Source: JBEVOS01 sp044226655
GTDB taxonomy: Bacteria > Pseudomonadota > Alphaproteobacteria > Caulobacterales > Aquidulcibacteraceae
DNA: 64,000 bases
Direction: 5' to 3'
Assembly: GCA_044226655.1 (NCBI GenBank)
Contig: JBGAGO010000001.1
Location: forward strand, 682,001-746,000
Numbering within the stretch: the stretch's first letter is position 1; each line of letters starts with the position of its first letter. Position numbers and translations under genes: made by a program. Below, piece by piece: positions 25,820-34,893 of the stretch. Under the pieces are notes generated by a model, which was not told the DNA's origin, searched no databases, and saw only the letters and a list, made by a program, of their open reading frames with translations.

Positions 25820-26722
25820 ATGGCCAGATTGTGCGAAGGGCGCGTGGCGATCGTCACGGGCGGCGGCCGCGGGATCGGACGCGAATATTGCCTGATGCTG
25901 GCTGAGGAGGGCGCCAAGGTCATCGTCAACGATCTGGGCGGCGCGGCCGATGGCACGGGCGGTGATCTTTCCCCGGCGCAGGAAGTGGTCGCCGAGATCA
26001 AGAAGATGGGCGGCGAGGCCGAGGCCAATGGCGCGGATGTCAGCGATTGGGCCGGCGCGAAGGCCATGATCGATCAGGCCGTGTCACGCTTCGGCAAGCT
26101 CGACGTGCTGATCAACAATGCCGGCATCTTGCGCGACCGCATGCTCGTCAACATGACGGAAGGCGAATGGGACGCAGTCATCAAAGTGCACCTCAAAGGC
26201 ACGTTCGCGCCCACGCATCACGCCGCCAATTATTGGCGTGACCTGAACAAGACGACGGGCGAGCCGTGCAATGCGCGGGTGATCAACACCTCGTCCGTGT
26301 CCGGCATTTACGGCAATATCGGGCAGACCAATTACGGCGCCGCCAAGATGGGTATCGCTTCCTTCACCATCATCGCCGCGCGCGAATTGCGCCGCTATGG
26401 CGTGACGGTGAACGCCATCGCGCCGGGCGCGCTGACGCGGCTCACGGAAAATCTCGGCCCGCCGGTCACCGAGGAGCGCAAGAAGAGCGGCGATCCGAAA
26501 TGGGTTGCGCCGATTGCGGTCTGGCTCGCCAGTGAGCAATCCAAGGATATCAGCGGGCGCATGTTCGAAGCGAGCGGCAATGTGCTGGCCATCGCCGAAG
26601 GCTGGCACCGCGGCCCGCGCGCCAAGCCCACGCAGGATCCGAACGAGATCGGCCCCATCGCGCTCGAGCTCTTCGCCAAGGCGCGCAAGAACGCCGGCAT
26701 GAACGGCGAGGATCTCGACTGA
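25820..26722 (+). CDS. SDR-family dehydrogenase (HSD17B4/MFE-2 N-domain-like)
   Basis: A 300-residue short-chain dehydrogenase of the (3R)-hydroxyacyl-CoA dehydrogenase type found at the N-terminus of multifunctional beta-oxidation enzymes. The cofactor motif TGGGRGIG is at 13-20, followed by VIVNDLGGAADGTGGD, NNAGILRDRM, Ser159, Tyr172 and Lys176. A GGGAGGAG ribosome site lies before the ATG. The stop overlaps the acyl-CoA synthetase start (TGATG), so the pair is translationally coupled and probably acts on the same acyl-CoA. Confidence 0.9.
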   Translation: MARLCEGRVAIVTGGGRGIGREYCLMLAEEGAKVIVNDLGGAADGTGGDLSPAQEVVAEIKKMGGEAEANGADVSDWAGAKAMIDQAVSRFGKLDVLINNAGILRDRMLVNMTEGEWDAVIKVHLKGTFAPTHHAANYWRDLNKTTGEPCNARVINTSSVSGIYGNIGQTNYGAAKMGIASFTIIAARELRRYGVTVNAIAPGALTRLTENLGPPVTEERKKSGDPKWVAPIAVWLASEQSKDISGRMFEASGNVLAIAEGWHRGPRAKPTQDPNEIGPIALELFAKARKNAGMNGEDLD

Positions 26723-28266
26723 TGACCTTTATCGCCGACACCGCACAGGAAACGCCGAACAAGCCCGCGATGATTTCCGCGGAAACCGGCGAAACGGTCA
26801 CCTTCAAGGAGCTGAACGACCGCTCGAACCAATTCGCGCAATTCCTCTACGCTCAGGGGCTGCGCCGCGGCGACCACATCGCGGTGCTGATGGAGAACAA
26901 TTTGCGCTTCATGGAGCCGGTCTGGGCCGCGTTCCGCTCCGGCATCTATGTGACCACGATCAACCGCTATCTGCCGGCGGAAGAGGCCGCCTACATCGTC
27001 AACGATTGCGGCGCCAAAGCGCTCATCACGTCGCTCTATAAAAAAGAGGTCGCTGGCGAGCTGCTGCCGCTCATTCCGAATTGTCCGATCCGGCTGATGG
27101 TCGATGGCGTGATCGACGGCTACGCCTCTTATGAGGAGGCCGTCGCGTCGCAGAAGGCCGAGCCTCTGGCGCAGGAATGGATGGGCGAATCCATGCTCTA
27201 CTCGTCCGGCACGACGGGCCGGCCGAAGGGCATTTTGCGCCCGCTGCCGGACGCGACGCCGCAACAGGCCTTCGCCATGCGCCAGGCGATCAATCGCTAC
27301 GGCTTCAGCAAAGATACCATCTATCTTTCGCCCGCGCCGCTCTATCACGCCGCGCCCTTAGCTTACGTGCTCAGCACGCAGAGCTTCGGCGGTACGGTTG
27401 TGATGCTGGAGCGCTTCGATCCCGCGCTCACCCTGCAATCGATCGAAAAATACAAAGTCACACACGCGCAATACGTGCCGACCATGTTCGTGCGCATGCT
27501 GAAACTGCCGGAGGAGGAGCGCGCGCGCTTCGATGTGTCGTCACAAAAGGTTGCGATCCATGCGGCCGCGCCGTGCCCTGTCGATGTGAAGCGCGCCATG
27601 ATCGAGTGGTGGGGGCCGGTGCTCTACGAATATTACGCCGGCACGGAAGCGGCGGGCGCGACCTTCATCGATAGCGAAGATTGGCTGAAGCACCCTGGCT
27701 CCGTCGGCAAGGCCGCGCTCAGCGTGCTGCACATCTGCGACGATGAAGGCAACGAGATGCCGACCGGCGAGGCGGGCATGATCTATTTCGAGCGCGAGGT
27801 CGTGACCTTTCAATATCACAACGATCCCGCGAAAACGCGCTCGGCCCAGCACCCGCAGCATGAGAATTGGTCGACGCTCGGCGATGTGGGCTATCTCGAC
27901 AATGAAGGCTATCTCTACCTGACGGACCGCAAGGCCTTCATGATCATTTCCGGCGGCGTGAACATCTACCCGCAGATGATCGAGGACGCCTACATCACGC
28001 ATCCGAAAGTAGGCGACGTCGCCGTGTTCGGCGTGCCCGACGACGAGATGGGCGAGGCGGTGAAAGCCGTGATCGAGCCGGCGCAAGGCGTGGCGCCCAC
28101 GCCGGAGCTCGCCGCGGAACTCTTGGCCTATGGCCGCGACAAGCTTGCGCATTACATGGCGCCCAAAAGCGTGGATTTCATCGTAGAGATGCCCCGCCTG
28201 CCCACGGGCAAGCTCTACAAGCGCCTCCTGCGCGACCAGTACTGGCAGGGCGCGCGCAAGATCTAG
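26722..28266 (+). CDS. AMP-forming acyl-CoA synthetase
   Basis: A 514-residue ANL-superfamily ligase activating a carboxylic acid to its CoA thioester. The P-loop SSGTTGRPKG is at 161-170, YYAGTEAAG is motif 4, TDRKAFMIISGGVNIYP is the hinge and A8 region, and LPTGKLYKR near the end has the catalytic lysine. The chain length and YLPAEEAAYIVNDCGAK pattern are those of medium- or branched-substrate synthetases seen in steroid, terpenoid and fatty acid degradation. It is coupled to the SDR upstream and followed by a palindromic repeat. Confidence 0.92.
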   Translation: MTFIADTAQETPNKPAMISAETGETVTFKELNDRSNQFAQFLYAQGLRRGDHIAVLMENNLRFMEPVWAAFRSGIYVTTINRYLPAEEAAYIVNDCGAKALITSLYKKEVAGELLPLIPNCPIRLMVDGVIDGYASYEEAVASQKAEPLAQEWMGESMLYSSGTTGRPKGILRPLPDATPQQAFAMRQAINRYGFSKDTIYLSPAPLYHAAPLAYVLSTQSFGGTVVMLERFDPALTLQSIEKYKVTHAQYVPTMFVRMLKLPEEERARFDVSSQKVAIHAAAPCPVDVKRAMIEWWGPVLYEYYAGTEAAGATFIDSEDWLKHPGSVGKAALSVLHICDDEGNEMPTGEAGMIYFEREVVTFQYHNDPAKTRSAQHPQHENWSTLGDVGYLDNEGYLYLTDRKAFMIISGGVNIYPQMIEDAYITHPKVGDVAVFGVPDDEMGEAVKAVIEPAQGVAPTPELAAELLAYGRDKLAHYMAPKSVDFIVEMPRLPTGKLYKRLLRDQYWQGARKI

Positions 28267-28276
28267 CAAGGACGAA

Positions 28277-28302
28277 CCCTCTCCCCCGATCGAGGGAGAG
28301 GG
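28277..28302. repeat. single-hairpin intergenic repeat after the acyl-CoA synthetase
   Basis: CCCTCTCCC (28277-28285) and GGGAGAGGG (28294-28302) pair perfectly around CCGATCGA, followed by GCAGGGTGAGGGGG. It sits 10 bp after the stop, in the 240-bp gap before the M16 gene. It resembles the dispersed C/G-rich hairpins common in proteobacterial intergenic DNA and one unit of the four-hairpin elements. The rest of the gap shows nothing else I can name. Confidence 0.65.
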
Positions 28303-28506
28303 CAGGGTGAGGGGGAGCGCGGCGGCGGCCGGTTACGCCCCGCCGCTCCGCTGGGCATCACCCGAAAAAAGGCGACAATGCTCTCCGTCCCGGCGTGCGC
28401 CTGCGCCGTTGGTCGCAACCAGCTTGCGCCGATAGATTTCGCCCTTATCCATCGCCGCCAAGCACGAGCGGCCCCGGGGATGGGGCGCGAACCGGAGTTC
28501 CCGCGC

Positions 28507-31353
28507 ATGAAATGGAAAGCTCTCGCCACGGCTTTGGCGATCGCGCTCACGGGCTGTGTGACGGCGTCCCAGCCGGCTGTCGAGGCGCCGGCGGCGCAGG
28601 CCGCGCTCACCGTTCCCCACCTCGCCTACACGATGCGCACCCTCCCGAACGGCCTGCGCGTCTACGCCATGCACGATGCGAATACGGCGAATGTCTCGGT
28701 GCAGGTCTGGTACAATGTCGGATCGAAGGACGATCCGGTTGGCCGTTCCGGGTTCGCGCATCTGTTTGAGCACATCATGTTCAAGGCGACGCGCGATCTG
28801 CCGTCGGAGAGCTTCGACCGGCTCACGGAAGATGTCGGCGGCTTCAACAACGCCTCCACCTACGACGATTTCACCAACTATTACGAGGTCGTGCCCGCGC
28901 ATTACCTGGAGCCCGTGTTGTGGGCCGAGGCCGAGCGCATGGGCTCGCTCGTCGTCGATCAGGCGACGTTTTCCTCCGAACGCGATGTCGTGAAGGAAGA
29001 GCTGCGTCAGCGCATTCTGGCCCAGCCTTACGGCCGTCTCTTCGGCCTCTATATCGCGCAGACCAATTTCGATGTGCATCCCTATGGCCGTCCCGGCATT
29101 GGCTCGATCGAGGAGCTCGATGCGGCCACGGTTGACGACGTGCGCGCCTTCCATGCGCAATATTATCGGCCTGATAACGCAATCCTCGTCGTGTCCGGCA
29201 ATTTCGATCCTGCGCAGCTCGATCAATGGGTCGATCGCTATTTCACGCCGATCGCCAAGCCGGCCCGCGCCATTCCGCGCGTAAGCGTCGTGGAGCCGCG
29301 CCGCACAGCGCCGCGCGCCTATACGGTCTATGAGCCGAACACGCCGCTACCGGCGGTCGTCGTCACCTATCAAGGCCCCGATGCGCGCAACGCCGATCTG
29401 CCCGCGATCATGGTGATGGATGCGATCCTCACGAAGGGCGAAAGCTCGCGGCTTTATCAGGCGATGGTCTATGACCAGCAGGTCGCCAGCGAGGTCTTCA
29501 GCTCGTTCGAGCCGACGCAAAATCCCAGCGGTTATTCGCTGGGCGCGATCCTTTCGGAGGGCAAGTCCGCGGACGATGGCCTGCGCAGCCTGAATGCCGA
29601 GATCGCGCGCGTGCGCGATGGCCCCGTCACCGCGGCCGAGCTCGACGAAGCCAAGAACGAGATCGTCACCGAGAACATCGAAAGCCGCGAAACCGCGTTC
29701 GGCCGCGCCAGCGAGCTGGCGAACTCCGTGATCCGCTTCGGCGATCCGGACTACGCCGATACGCTGCTCGCGCGCATCCAGGCCGTTACGGCTGCGGATG
29801 TGCAGCGCGTCGCGCGCGCTTGGCTGGACGATCGCACCTCGGTCACGATCCGCTATCTGTCCGATGAAACCCTGGCCCAGGGCCAGCACGGCGATACGAT
29901 CGCGACCTCGAGCCATATCCAGGCGCAGACCCTGTCCGTGCCCGCCTCCGAAATCCCGACCTATGCGCTGGCGCCGCCTGAAGCGCGGCAGCAGCCGCCT
30001 GCGCCGGGCGCGCCCGTGACGGCGCAATTGCCGTCCCCAGCCGAGCGCACTTTGCCCAATGGCCTGCGCGTCATCGTCGCCAGCGAGCGTAATCTGCCGC
30101 TTGTCAGCGCCGATTTGCGCATCCTGTCGGGCGGCGGCTCCGATCCGCAGGGCCATGCCGGCCTCGCCAGCCTGACCGCTGCGCTCGTCACCAAGGGCAC
30201 GGCGGCGCACAGCGCGACGGATATCGCGCGCGCCATAGAATCGCTGGGCGCCACGCTCGACACCAGCGCCGGCGCGGATTCATCGACCGTTTCGCTGGAG
30301 ACCCGCTCCGATCGCGTCAACGAAGCGTTCGCGATCATGGCCGATGTGGCGCGCAATCCGACCTTCGCGAGCGATGAGCTCGATCGCGAACGGCAGCAGG
30401 AGCTTGACGGCCTGTCCGTCTCGCTGCGGCAGCCTGGGCAGATCGCGCGTTTCGTGATGTCGCGCGCTCTGTTCGGCGCTTCCCCCTATGGCGGCGTGGC
30501 GACGCCGGCCAGCCTCGGTGCGATCACGCAGGCCGACGCCATCGGCTTCCACCATGCCTATTGGCGGCCGGACAATGCGGTTCTGGTCATCACCGGCGAT
30601 GTGACGCCGGAGGAAGGCTTTGCACTGGCGCAGCGCCATTTCGGCGATTGGGCGCGGCCCGCCACGGCCTTGCCGGCGGAGCCCGATGCAAGCGCCGCCG
30701 CCAATGCGCGCCGCACCATCGTGGTTGACCTGCCCAATTCAGGCCAGGCCGCCGTCGCCTATGGCATGCGCGGCGTGGCGCGCACGGACGCTGATTATTT
30801 CCCGACCCTGATTGCGAACACCGTGCTGGGCGGCGGGTATTCGGCGCGGCTCAATATGGAAATCCGCATTCGGCGCGGACTTTCCTATGGGGCCAGTTCG
30901 GGCTTCTCGCCGCGCTTGGCGGCCGGCCCGATCGTGGCCAGCGCGCAGACGCGTAATGACGCCGCCGTGCAGGTCGTGAATCTGATGCGCACCGAACTTG
31001 GGCGCATGGGCACGGAGGCGGTCTCCGACAGCGAACTGAACGCGCGGCGTTCTTCGCTGATCGGCGGCTTTGGCCGCGACGTGGAGACCACGTCAGGTCT
31101 GGCGTCGCAGCTGTCGCAATTGGCGCTGTTCAACGTGCCGCTCGATCGTCTGCAGACCTATGTGGCGGACGTCTCGGCCGTAACGCCGGCGCAAGTGCGC
31201 GCCGTGGGCGCGCGCCTGTTCAATCCGGCCAACGCCGATCTCGTCGTTGTAGGCGATGCGCGCGTCTTCTACGACGCGCTCCATCGCGAAGCGCGCGACG
31301 CCGAGCGTATCCCGATCGACCGTCTCAATCTCGACGGCGCCAGCCTGCACTGA
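28507..31353 (+). CDS. M16 zinc protease lipoprotein, two-domain (pitrilysin/insulinase family)
   Basis: A 948-residue protease with two M16 halves. The ATG at 28507 gives a signal peptide with lipobox LTGC (14-17, Cys17), so the protein is likely membrane-anchored in the periplasm; the longer open frame upstream is not signal-like. The first half has the inverted zinc motif HLFEH (85-89) with downstream VVKEELRQR carrying the third-ligand region. The second half, from about residue 500, lacks HxxEH and should be the structural partner. The length matches other fused bacterial M16 proteins that degrade peptides. Confidence 0.92.
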   Translation: MKWKALATALAIALTGCVTASQPAVEAPAAQAALTVPHLAYTMRTLPNGLRVYAMHDANTANVSVQVWYNVGSKDDPVGRSGFAHLFEHIMFKATRDLPSESFDRLTEDVGGFNNASTYDDFTNYYEVVPAHYLEPVLWAEAERMGSLVVDQATFSSERDVVKEELRQRILAQPYGRLFGLYIAQTNFDVHPYGRPGIGSIEELDAATVDDVRAFHAQYYRPDNAILVVSGNFDPAQLDQWVDRYFTPIAKPARAIPRVSVVEPRRTAPRAYTVYEPNTPLPAVVVTYQGPDARNADLPAIMVMDAILTKGESSRLYQAMVYDQQVASEVFSSFEPTQNPSGYSLGAILSEGKSADDGLRSLNAEIARVRDGPVTAAELDEAKNEIVTENIESRETAFGRASELANSVIRFGDPDYADTLLARIQAVTAADVQRVARAWLDDRTSVTIRYLSDETLAQGQHGDTIATSSHIQAQTLSVPASEIPTYALAPPEARQQPPAPGAPVTAQLPSPAERTLPNGLRVIVASERNLPLVSADLRILSGGGSDPQGHAGLASLTAALVTKGTAAHSATDIARAIESLGATLDTSAGADSSTVSLETRSDRVNEAFAIMADVARNPTFASDELDRERQQELDGLSVSLRQPGQIARFVMSRALFGASPYGGVATPASLGAITQADAIGFHHAYWRPDNAVLVITGDVTPEEGFALAQRHFGDWARPATALPAEPDASAAANARRTIVVDLPNSGQAAVAYGMRGVARTDADYFPTLIANTVLGGGYSARLNMEIRIRRGLSYGASSGFSPRLAAGPIVASAQTRNDAAVQVVNLMRTELGRMGTEAVSDSELNARRSSLIGGFGRDVETTSGLASQLSQLALFNVPLDRLQTYVADVSAVTPAQVRAVGARLFNPANADLVVVGDARVFYDALHREARDAERIPIDRLNLDGASLH

Positions 31354-31362
31354 GGCGCGCCA

Positions 31363-31380
31363 CCCCTTCCTCGCAAGGGG
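31363..31380. repeat. short GC-rich hairpin after the M16 gene
   Basis: CCCCTT (31363-31368) and AAGGGG (31375-31380) pair around CCTCGC, followed by AGGGGCGAGG. It lies 10 bp after the M16 stop and belongs to the same style of operon-end C/G hairpins seen elsewhere in the window. It could aid termination but has no T-run. Confidence 0.45.
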
Positions 31381-31468
31381 AGGGGCGAGGCCCGCCGCTC
31401 GAAAGAACGCCCTGATCGGCCGTCGCGCCCCCTGGCGCGGCGGCGCGTGGCGCGGCTAATCTTCCGCC

Positions 31469-32629
31469 ATGAAGAGCTATCGGATCGGCGTCATCGGGTT
31501 GGGGCAGCGCATCGCGCACGTGCTGGGCGCCATGCAGGAGGTTGGCTGGCCGCTGGAGCTGGCGGGCTATGTCGATCCCGCGCCCATCGGCGCGCCGATC
31601 ATGGATGGCTTCGGCATTCCCATGGGGCGCGCCTATCACGATCCGGCCGCGCTGCTGGGCGATGGCCCGTTCGATTTGGTGATGATCGGCTCGCCCAATC
31701 ATCTCCATCTGCCGCATCTGATCGCGGCATTCGAGGCCGGTTACCCGATCTTCGCGGAAAAGCCGATCGTGCGCACGGAGGAAGAAACGTTCGAGTTGGC
31801 GCGCCGGCTCACCGCGCGCGGCGCGCCGCCGCTGTTCATCGGCCTTGTCATGCGCTCGATGCCGATCGTGCGCGAGACGATTGCGCGCGTGGATGCGGGC
31901 GAATTGGGCGAGCTCGTTTCGGTCGACGCCACGGAACATCTGCCGCCCGAACATGGCGGCTATCTCGCACGCAATTGGCGCCGGCGCGAGGAATGGGGCG
32001 GCTCTTATCTGCTCGACAAAGTGTGCCATGATTTCGATATTTTCGGCCGCTTCATCGCTGCGCGCCCGAGCCGCGTCGCAAGCTTCGGCGGGCGCAAGAT
32101 TTTTCATCCCGAGCGTCGCAATCCGCCGATGCAGTACAGCGATGGTGCGCCAGCCTATGCGCTGCGCGACGCCGGCTGGGCCGGCGCCAATGACGCCTTC
32201 CATTCCGATATGAACGTGACGGATCACCAGACCGCGCTGGTTGAATACGCCAACGGCGTGCAGCTCGCTTTCCATTCGAACACGCACACAGCGCTGCAGG
32301 AGCGGCGTTGGTATGTTGCAGGAACAGAAGGCACCTTGCTGGCCGATCTGGCGCGCAACAAGCTGATGCTCCGGCGCGCCATGCAGCGCGGCAAGCCCGA
32401 GCGCATCGATTTCCAGACCCGCACCGATGATGGCCATAACGGCGCCGATCAGGCGATGGCCGTCGATCTGCGCGCCGCGCTCGATGGGACGGCTGCGTTC
32501 CCGGTCACGCCCTGGGATTCGATGGAAGCCGGCCTCACGGTGATGGCGATCGACAAGGCGCAACGCGAAGGCGCCGTCGTCGATTGCGCGCCGATATGGA
32601 GCGCGTTCGACCGCGCGCGCGCCGCCTGA
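31469..32629 (+). CDS. Gfo/Idh/MocA-family oxidoreductase
   Basis: A 386-residue NAD(P)-dependent dehydrogenase acting on sugars, inositols or related compounds. The N-terminal Rossmann motif GVIGLGQRIAHV is at 7-18, GSPNHLH is the family strand-4 motif, and EKPI with Lys98 is the conserved catalytic-lysine segment. The C-terminal domain contains a DKVCHDFDIF region matching the family's histidine-bearing helix. It begins an operon: its TGA stop overlaps the next ATG by one base. The substrate is unknown. Confidence 0.9.
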   Translation: MKSYRIGVIGLGQRIAHVLGAMQEVGWPLELAGYVDPAPIGAPIMDGFGIPMGRAYHDPAALLGDGPFDLVMIGSPNHLHLPHLIAAFEAGYPIFAEKPIVRTEEETFELARRLTARGAPPLFIGLVMRSMPIVRETIARVDAGELGELVSVDATEHLPPEHGGYLARNWRRREEWGGSYLLDKVCHDFDIFGRFIAARPSRVASFGGRKIFHPERRNPPMQYSDGAPAYALRDAGWAGANDAFHSDMNVTDHQTALVEYANGVQLAFHSNTHTALQERRWYVAGTEGTLLADLARNKLMLRRAMQRGKPERIDFQTRTDDGHNGADQAMAVDLRAALDGTAAFPVTPWDSMEAGLTVMAIDKAQREGAVVDCAPIWSAFDRARAA

Positions 32630-33930
32630 TGTGCGACACGCTCGTCGCGCTCGCGGATGAAACGGAAGAGGGCGCCACCCTCTTCGCGAAGAACAGCGAT
32701 CGCGAACGCAATGAAGCGCAGGCGCTGCTTTATGCGCCGCACGCGCTCCACGCGCCGGGCGCGTCGCTTCAGGCGACCTATATTTCCATCCCGCAGGCGC
32801 GGGAAACCTATGCCTGCCTGCTTAGCCGTCCCTTCTGGATGTGGGGCGCGGAGATGGGCGCTAATGAACACGGCGTCGTCATCGGCAATGAGGCCATGCA
32901 TGCGCGCACCCCGGCGCAACGCAAGCGCGCGCTGATCGGCATGGATCTGGTGCGCCTCGGGCTCGAACGCGGCGTAAGCGCGGCGGAAGCCGTGGAGGTG
33001 ATGATCGCGCTTCTGGAGCAGCACGGCCAGGGCGGCGATTGCGGCCATCTGCACCGCTTCTACTATAACAACGGCTTTCTCATCGCCGATGCGCGCGAAG
33101 CCTATGTGCTGGAGACGATCGGGCGCGAATGGATCGTCGAGCGTGTGACGCATACGCGCGCGCTCTCGAACGCATTCAGCATCGGTGCGAATTATGCCCG
33201 CGCAAGCGAAGCGCTTGCGGCGCGGGCGCGTGAGGAGGGCTGGTCCGTGCAGGACGGCCGCTTCGATTTCGCCGCCAACGTCGTCGATGAGGAAAAGGAC
33301 GCAGGAACCTTCGGCCGCGGCCGCTGCGCGCGCGGCGGCGTGCTGCTGGCGCGGGCGCAGCCGAGCCTGCGCGGCATGATGGCGATCCTGCGCGATCATG
33401 GTCCGGAAGGCGAGCACGCCGACTGGACGCCGGCCGACACCGCGCGCCGCTCCATCTGCATGCATGCCGCCGAAGGGCCGCGCCGCAGCCAGACGGTCGG
33501 GTCCATGGTGTCGCACATCCGCGCCGATGGCGCCGTGCATTGGGTGACGGCGAGTGCGGCGCCGTGCCTCAGCATTTTCAAGCCGATTGTGCTCGATGCA
33601 CCGATGCCGTTTGCGGCGGAGGCGCCGACGGATGTCGCGGACGCGTCCACACGATGGTGGCGCCATGAGCGCTTTCATCGCGCGGTGAACACACGCTTCG
33701 CCGAGGCGCTGCCGGAGATTGCGGCGGAGCGTGATGCGCTGGAGGCCTCGTTCATCGACCGCATGGCGGCGGCCGCACCGCACTCGCGCGGCGACGTAGC
33801 GCTGGCCTGCTGGCGCGAGGCGGATGAGATGGAAGCGCGCTGGGCGGCGCGCTGGCCGGAAATCGCGGCGCCCAAGAACGCACATCAGCGCTCCTGGACG
33901 CGGCTCAACAGATTGGCGGGGTTGGCATGA
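32629..33930 (+). CDS. C69-family dipeptidase/secernin-like Ntn hydrolase
   Basis: A 433-residue peptidase of the U34/C69 family. The ATG at 32629 gives MCDTLVALADETEEG; removal of Met would expose Cys2 as the Ntn nucleophile, which decides this start over the longer frame. FAKNSDRERNEAQ is the next family block and GANEHGVVIGNEA follows. There is no signal peptide, so it should be cytoplasmic. It overlaps the upstream oxidoreductase by one base and the downstream phosphodiesterase by four, forming a three-gene operon whose common pathway is not evident. Confidence 0.87.
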   Translation: MCDTLVALADETEEGATLFAKNSDRERNEAQALLYAPHALHAPGASLQATYISIPQARETYACLLSRPFWMWGAEMGANEHGVVIGNEAMHARTPAQRKRALIGMDLVRLGLERGVSAAEAVEVMIALLEQHGQGGDCGHLHRFYYNNGFLIADAREAYVLETIGREWIVERVTHTRALSNAFSIGANYARASEALAARAREEGWSVQDGRFDFAANVVDEEKDAGTFGRGRCARGGVLLARAQPSLRGMMAILRDHGPEGEHADWTPADTARRSICMHAAEGPRRSQTVGSMVSHIRADGAVHWVTASAAPCLSIFKPIVLDAPMPFAAEAPTDVADASTRWWRHERFHRAVNTRFAEALPEIAAERDALEASFIDRMAAAAPHSRGDVALACWREADEMEARWAARWPEIAAPKNAHQRSWTRLNRLAGLA

Positions 33931-34856
33931 CGTTGAACATTGCGCATCGCGGCGGCGCGGGGCTCTGGCCGGAGAACACCATGGGCGCGTTCGAGCGCGC
34001 CTTCGCGCTTGGCGCCGATGGCGTCGAGATGGATGTGCAGCTCAGCAAGGACGGCGCGGTCGTGATCTTTCACGACAACGCGCTGAAGCCGGAAATCGTG
34101 CGCGACGCGCGCGGGACATGGCTGGAAAAAACCGGTCCGCGGATTTCCGAGCTGACGCTCGAGGAATTGCGCGCGTTCGACATCGGCCGATTGAAGCCGG
34201 ACACGGCCTATGCCGCGCGCGCGCCCGAGCAAGAGCCGCTCGACGGCGAACGCATTCCGCTGCTGCGCGATCTCGTCGTCGCGGCCAAGCGCGCCGGCGG
34301 CAAGAAACTCTGGATCGAACTCAAAACGCCGCTGATGGGCGGCGTCGGCCAGGAGGCGCCGGATCTGCTTGCCGACGCGGTGCTCGATATTCTGCGCAAG
34401 GAAAGCGCGTTGGAACTAGCGACGCTCGTCGCCTTCGATTGGGCGGGCGTGATCCACGCCAAGAAGCGCGAGCCCGCCTGCGAAACGCGCTGCCTCACCT
34501 TGCCGCAAAGCTGGTTCGCCGCCGATCCGCCGCCGGCTGAGACCGGGCCGCCGTCTGCGTCCAATCTCAACGGCCTGCGCGAGATGCTGGCGCGCGGCGC
34601 GCCGTGGGAAGGCGGCGTGCACGCGAAGGATCATGGCGGCGTGCTCGGCGCCATCGCCGCCGCGCGCGCCAATGGCTGGTACGCGTTTCATACCGACGTG
34701 ACGCCCGAAACGGCGAAGGAAGCCGCCGCGCTCGGCCTCGACTATGCGGTGTGGACCGTCAACGAGACCGATGAAATGCGCCGCCTTCTGCCGCTCGGCT
34801 GCAACGGCATTTGCACGGACCGGCCGGATCGTTTGAAGGCAGTGCTCGGCATCTGA
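33927..34856 (+). CDS. glycerophosphodiester phosphodiesterase (GDPD, UgpQ-like)
   Basis: A 309-residue TIM-barrel enzyme splitting glycerophosphodiesters to glycerol-3-phosphate and an alcohol. The catalytic AHRGG places His7 and Arg8, PENT at 15-18 is conserved, Glu34 and Asp36 bind metal, and His49 in FHD is the second catalytic His. The C-terminal YAVWTVNE and GICTDRPD are family-typical. There is no signal peptide, so it acts in the cytoplasm. Its product could feed a glycerol-3-phosphate dehydrogenase such as the one at 62523, although that gene is far away. Confidence 0.92.
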   Translation: MTLNIAHRGGAGLWPENTMGAFERAFALGADGVEMDVQLSKDGAVVIFHDNALKPEIVRDARGTWLEKTGPRISELTLEELRAFDIGRLKPDTAYAARAPEQEPLDGERIPLLRDLVVAAKRAGGKKLWIELKTPLMGGVGQEAPDLLADAVLDILRKESALELATLVAFDWAGVIHAKKREPACETRCLTLPQSWFAADPPPAETGPPSASNLNGLREMLARGAPWEGGVHAKDHGGVLGAIAAARANGWYAFHTDVTPETAKEAAALGLDYAVWTVNETDEMRRLLPLGCNGICTDRPDRLKAVLGI

Positions 34857-34860
34857 GCTT

Positions 34861-34883
34861 TCCTCCCCCTTGCAGGGGGAGGA
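34861..34883. terminator. hairpin between convergent GDPD and ABC-M1 genes
   Basis: TCCTCCCCC (34861-34869) and GGGGGAGGA (34875-34883) pair perfectly around TTGCA, in the 37-bp gap between two convergent genes. No clear T-run follows on either strand. It could block transcription both ways, and it resembles the outer hairpin of the four-hairpin elements. Confidence 0.55.
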
Positions 34884-34893
34884 GAAATGAAGA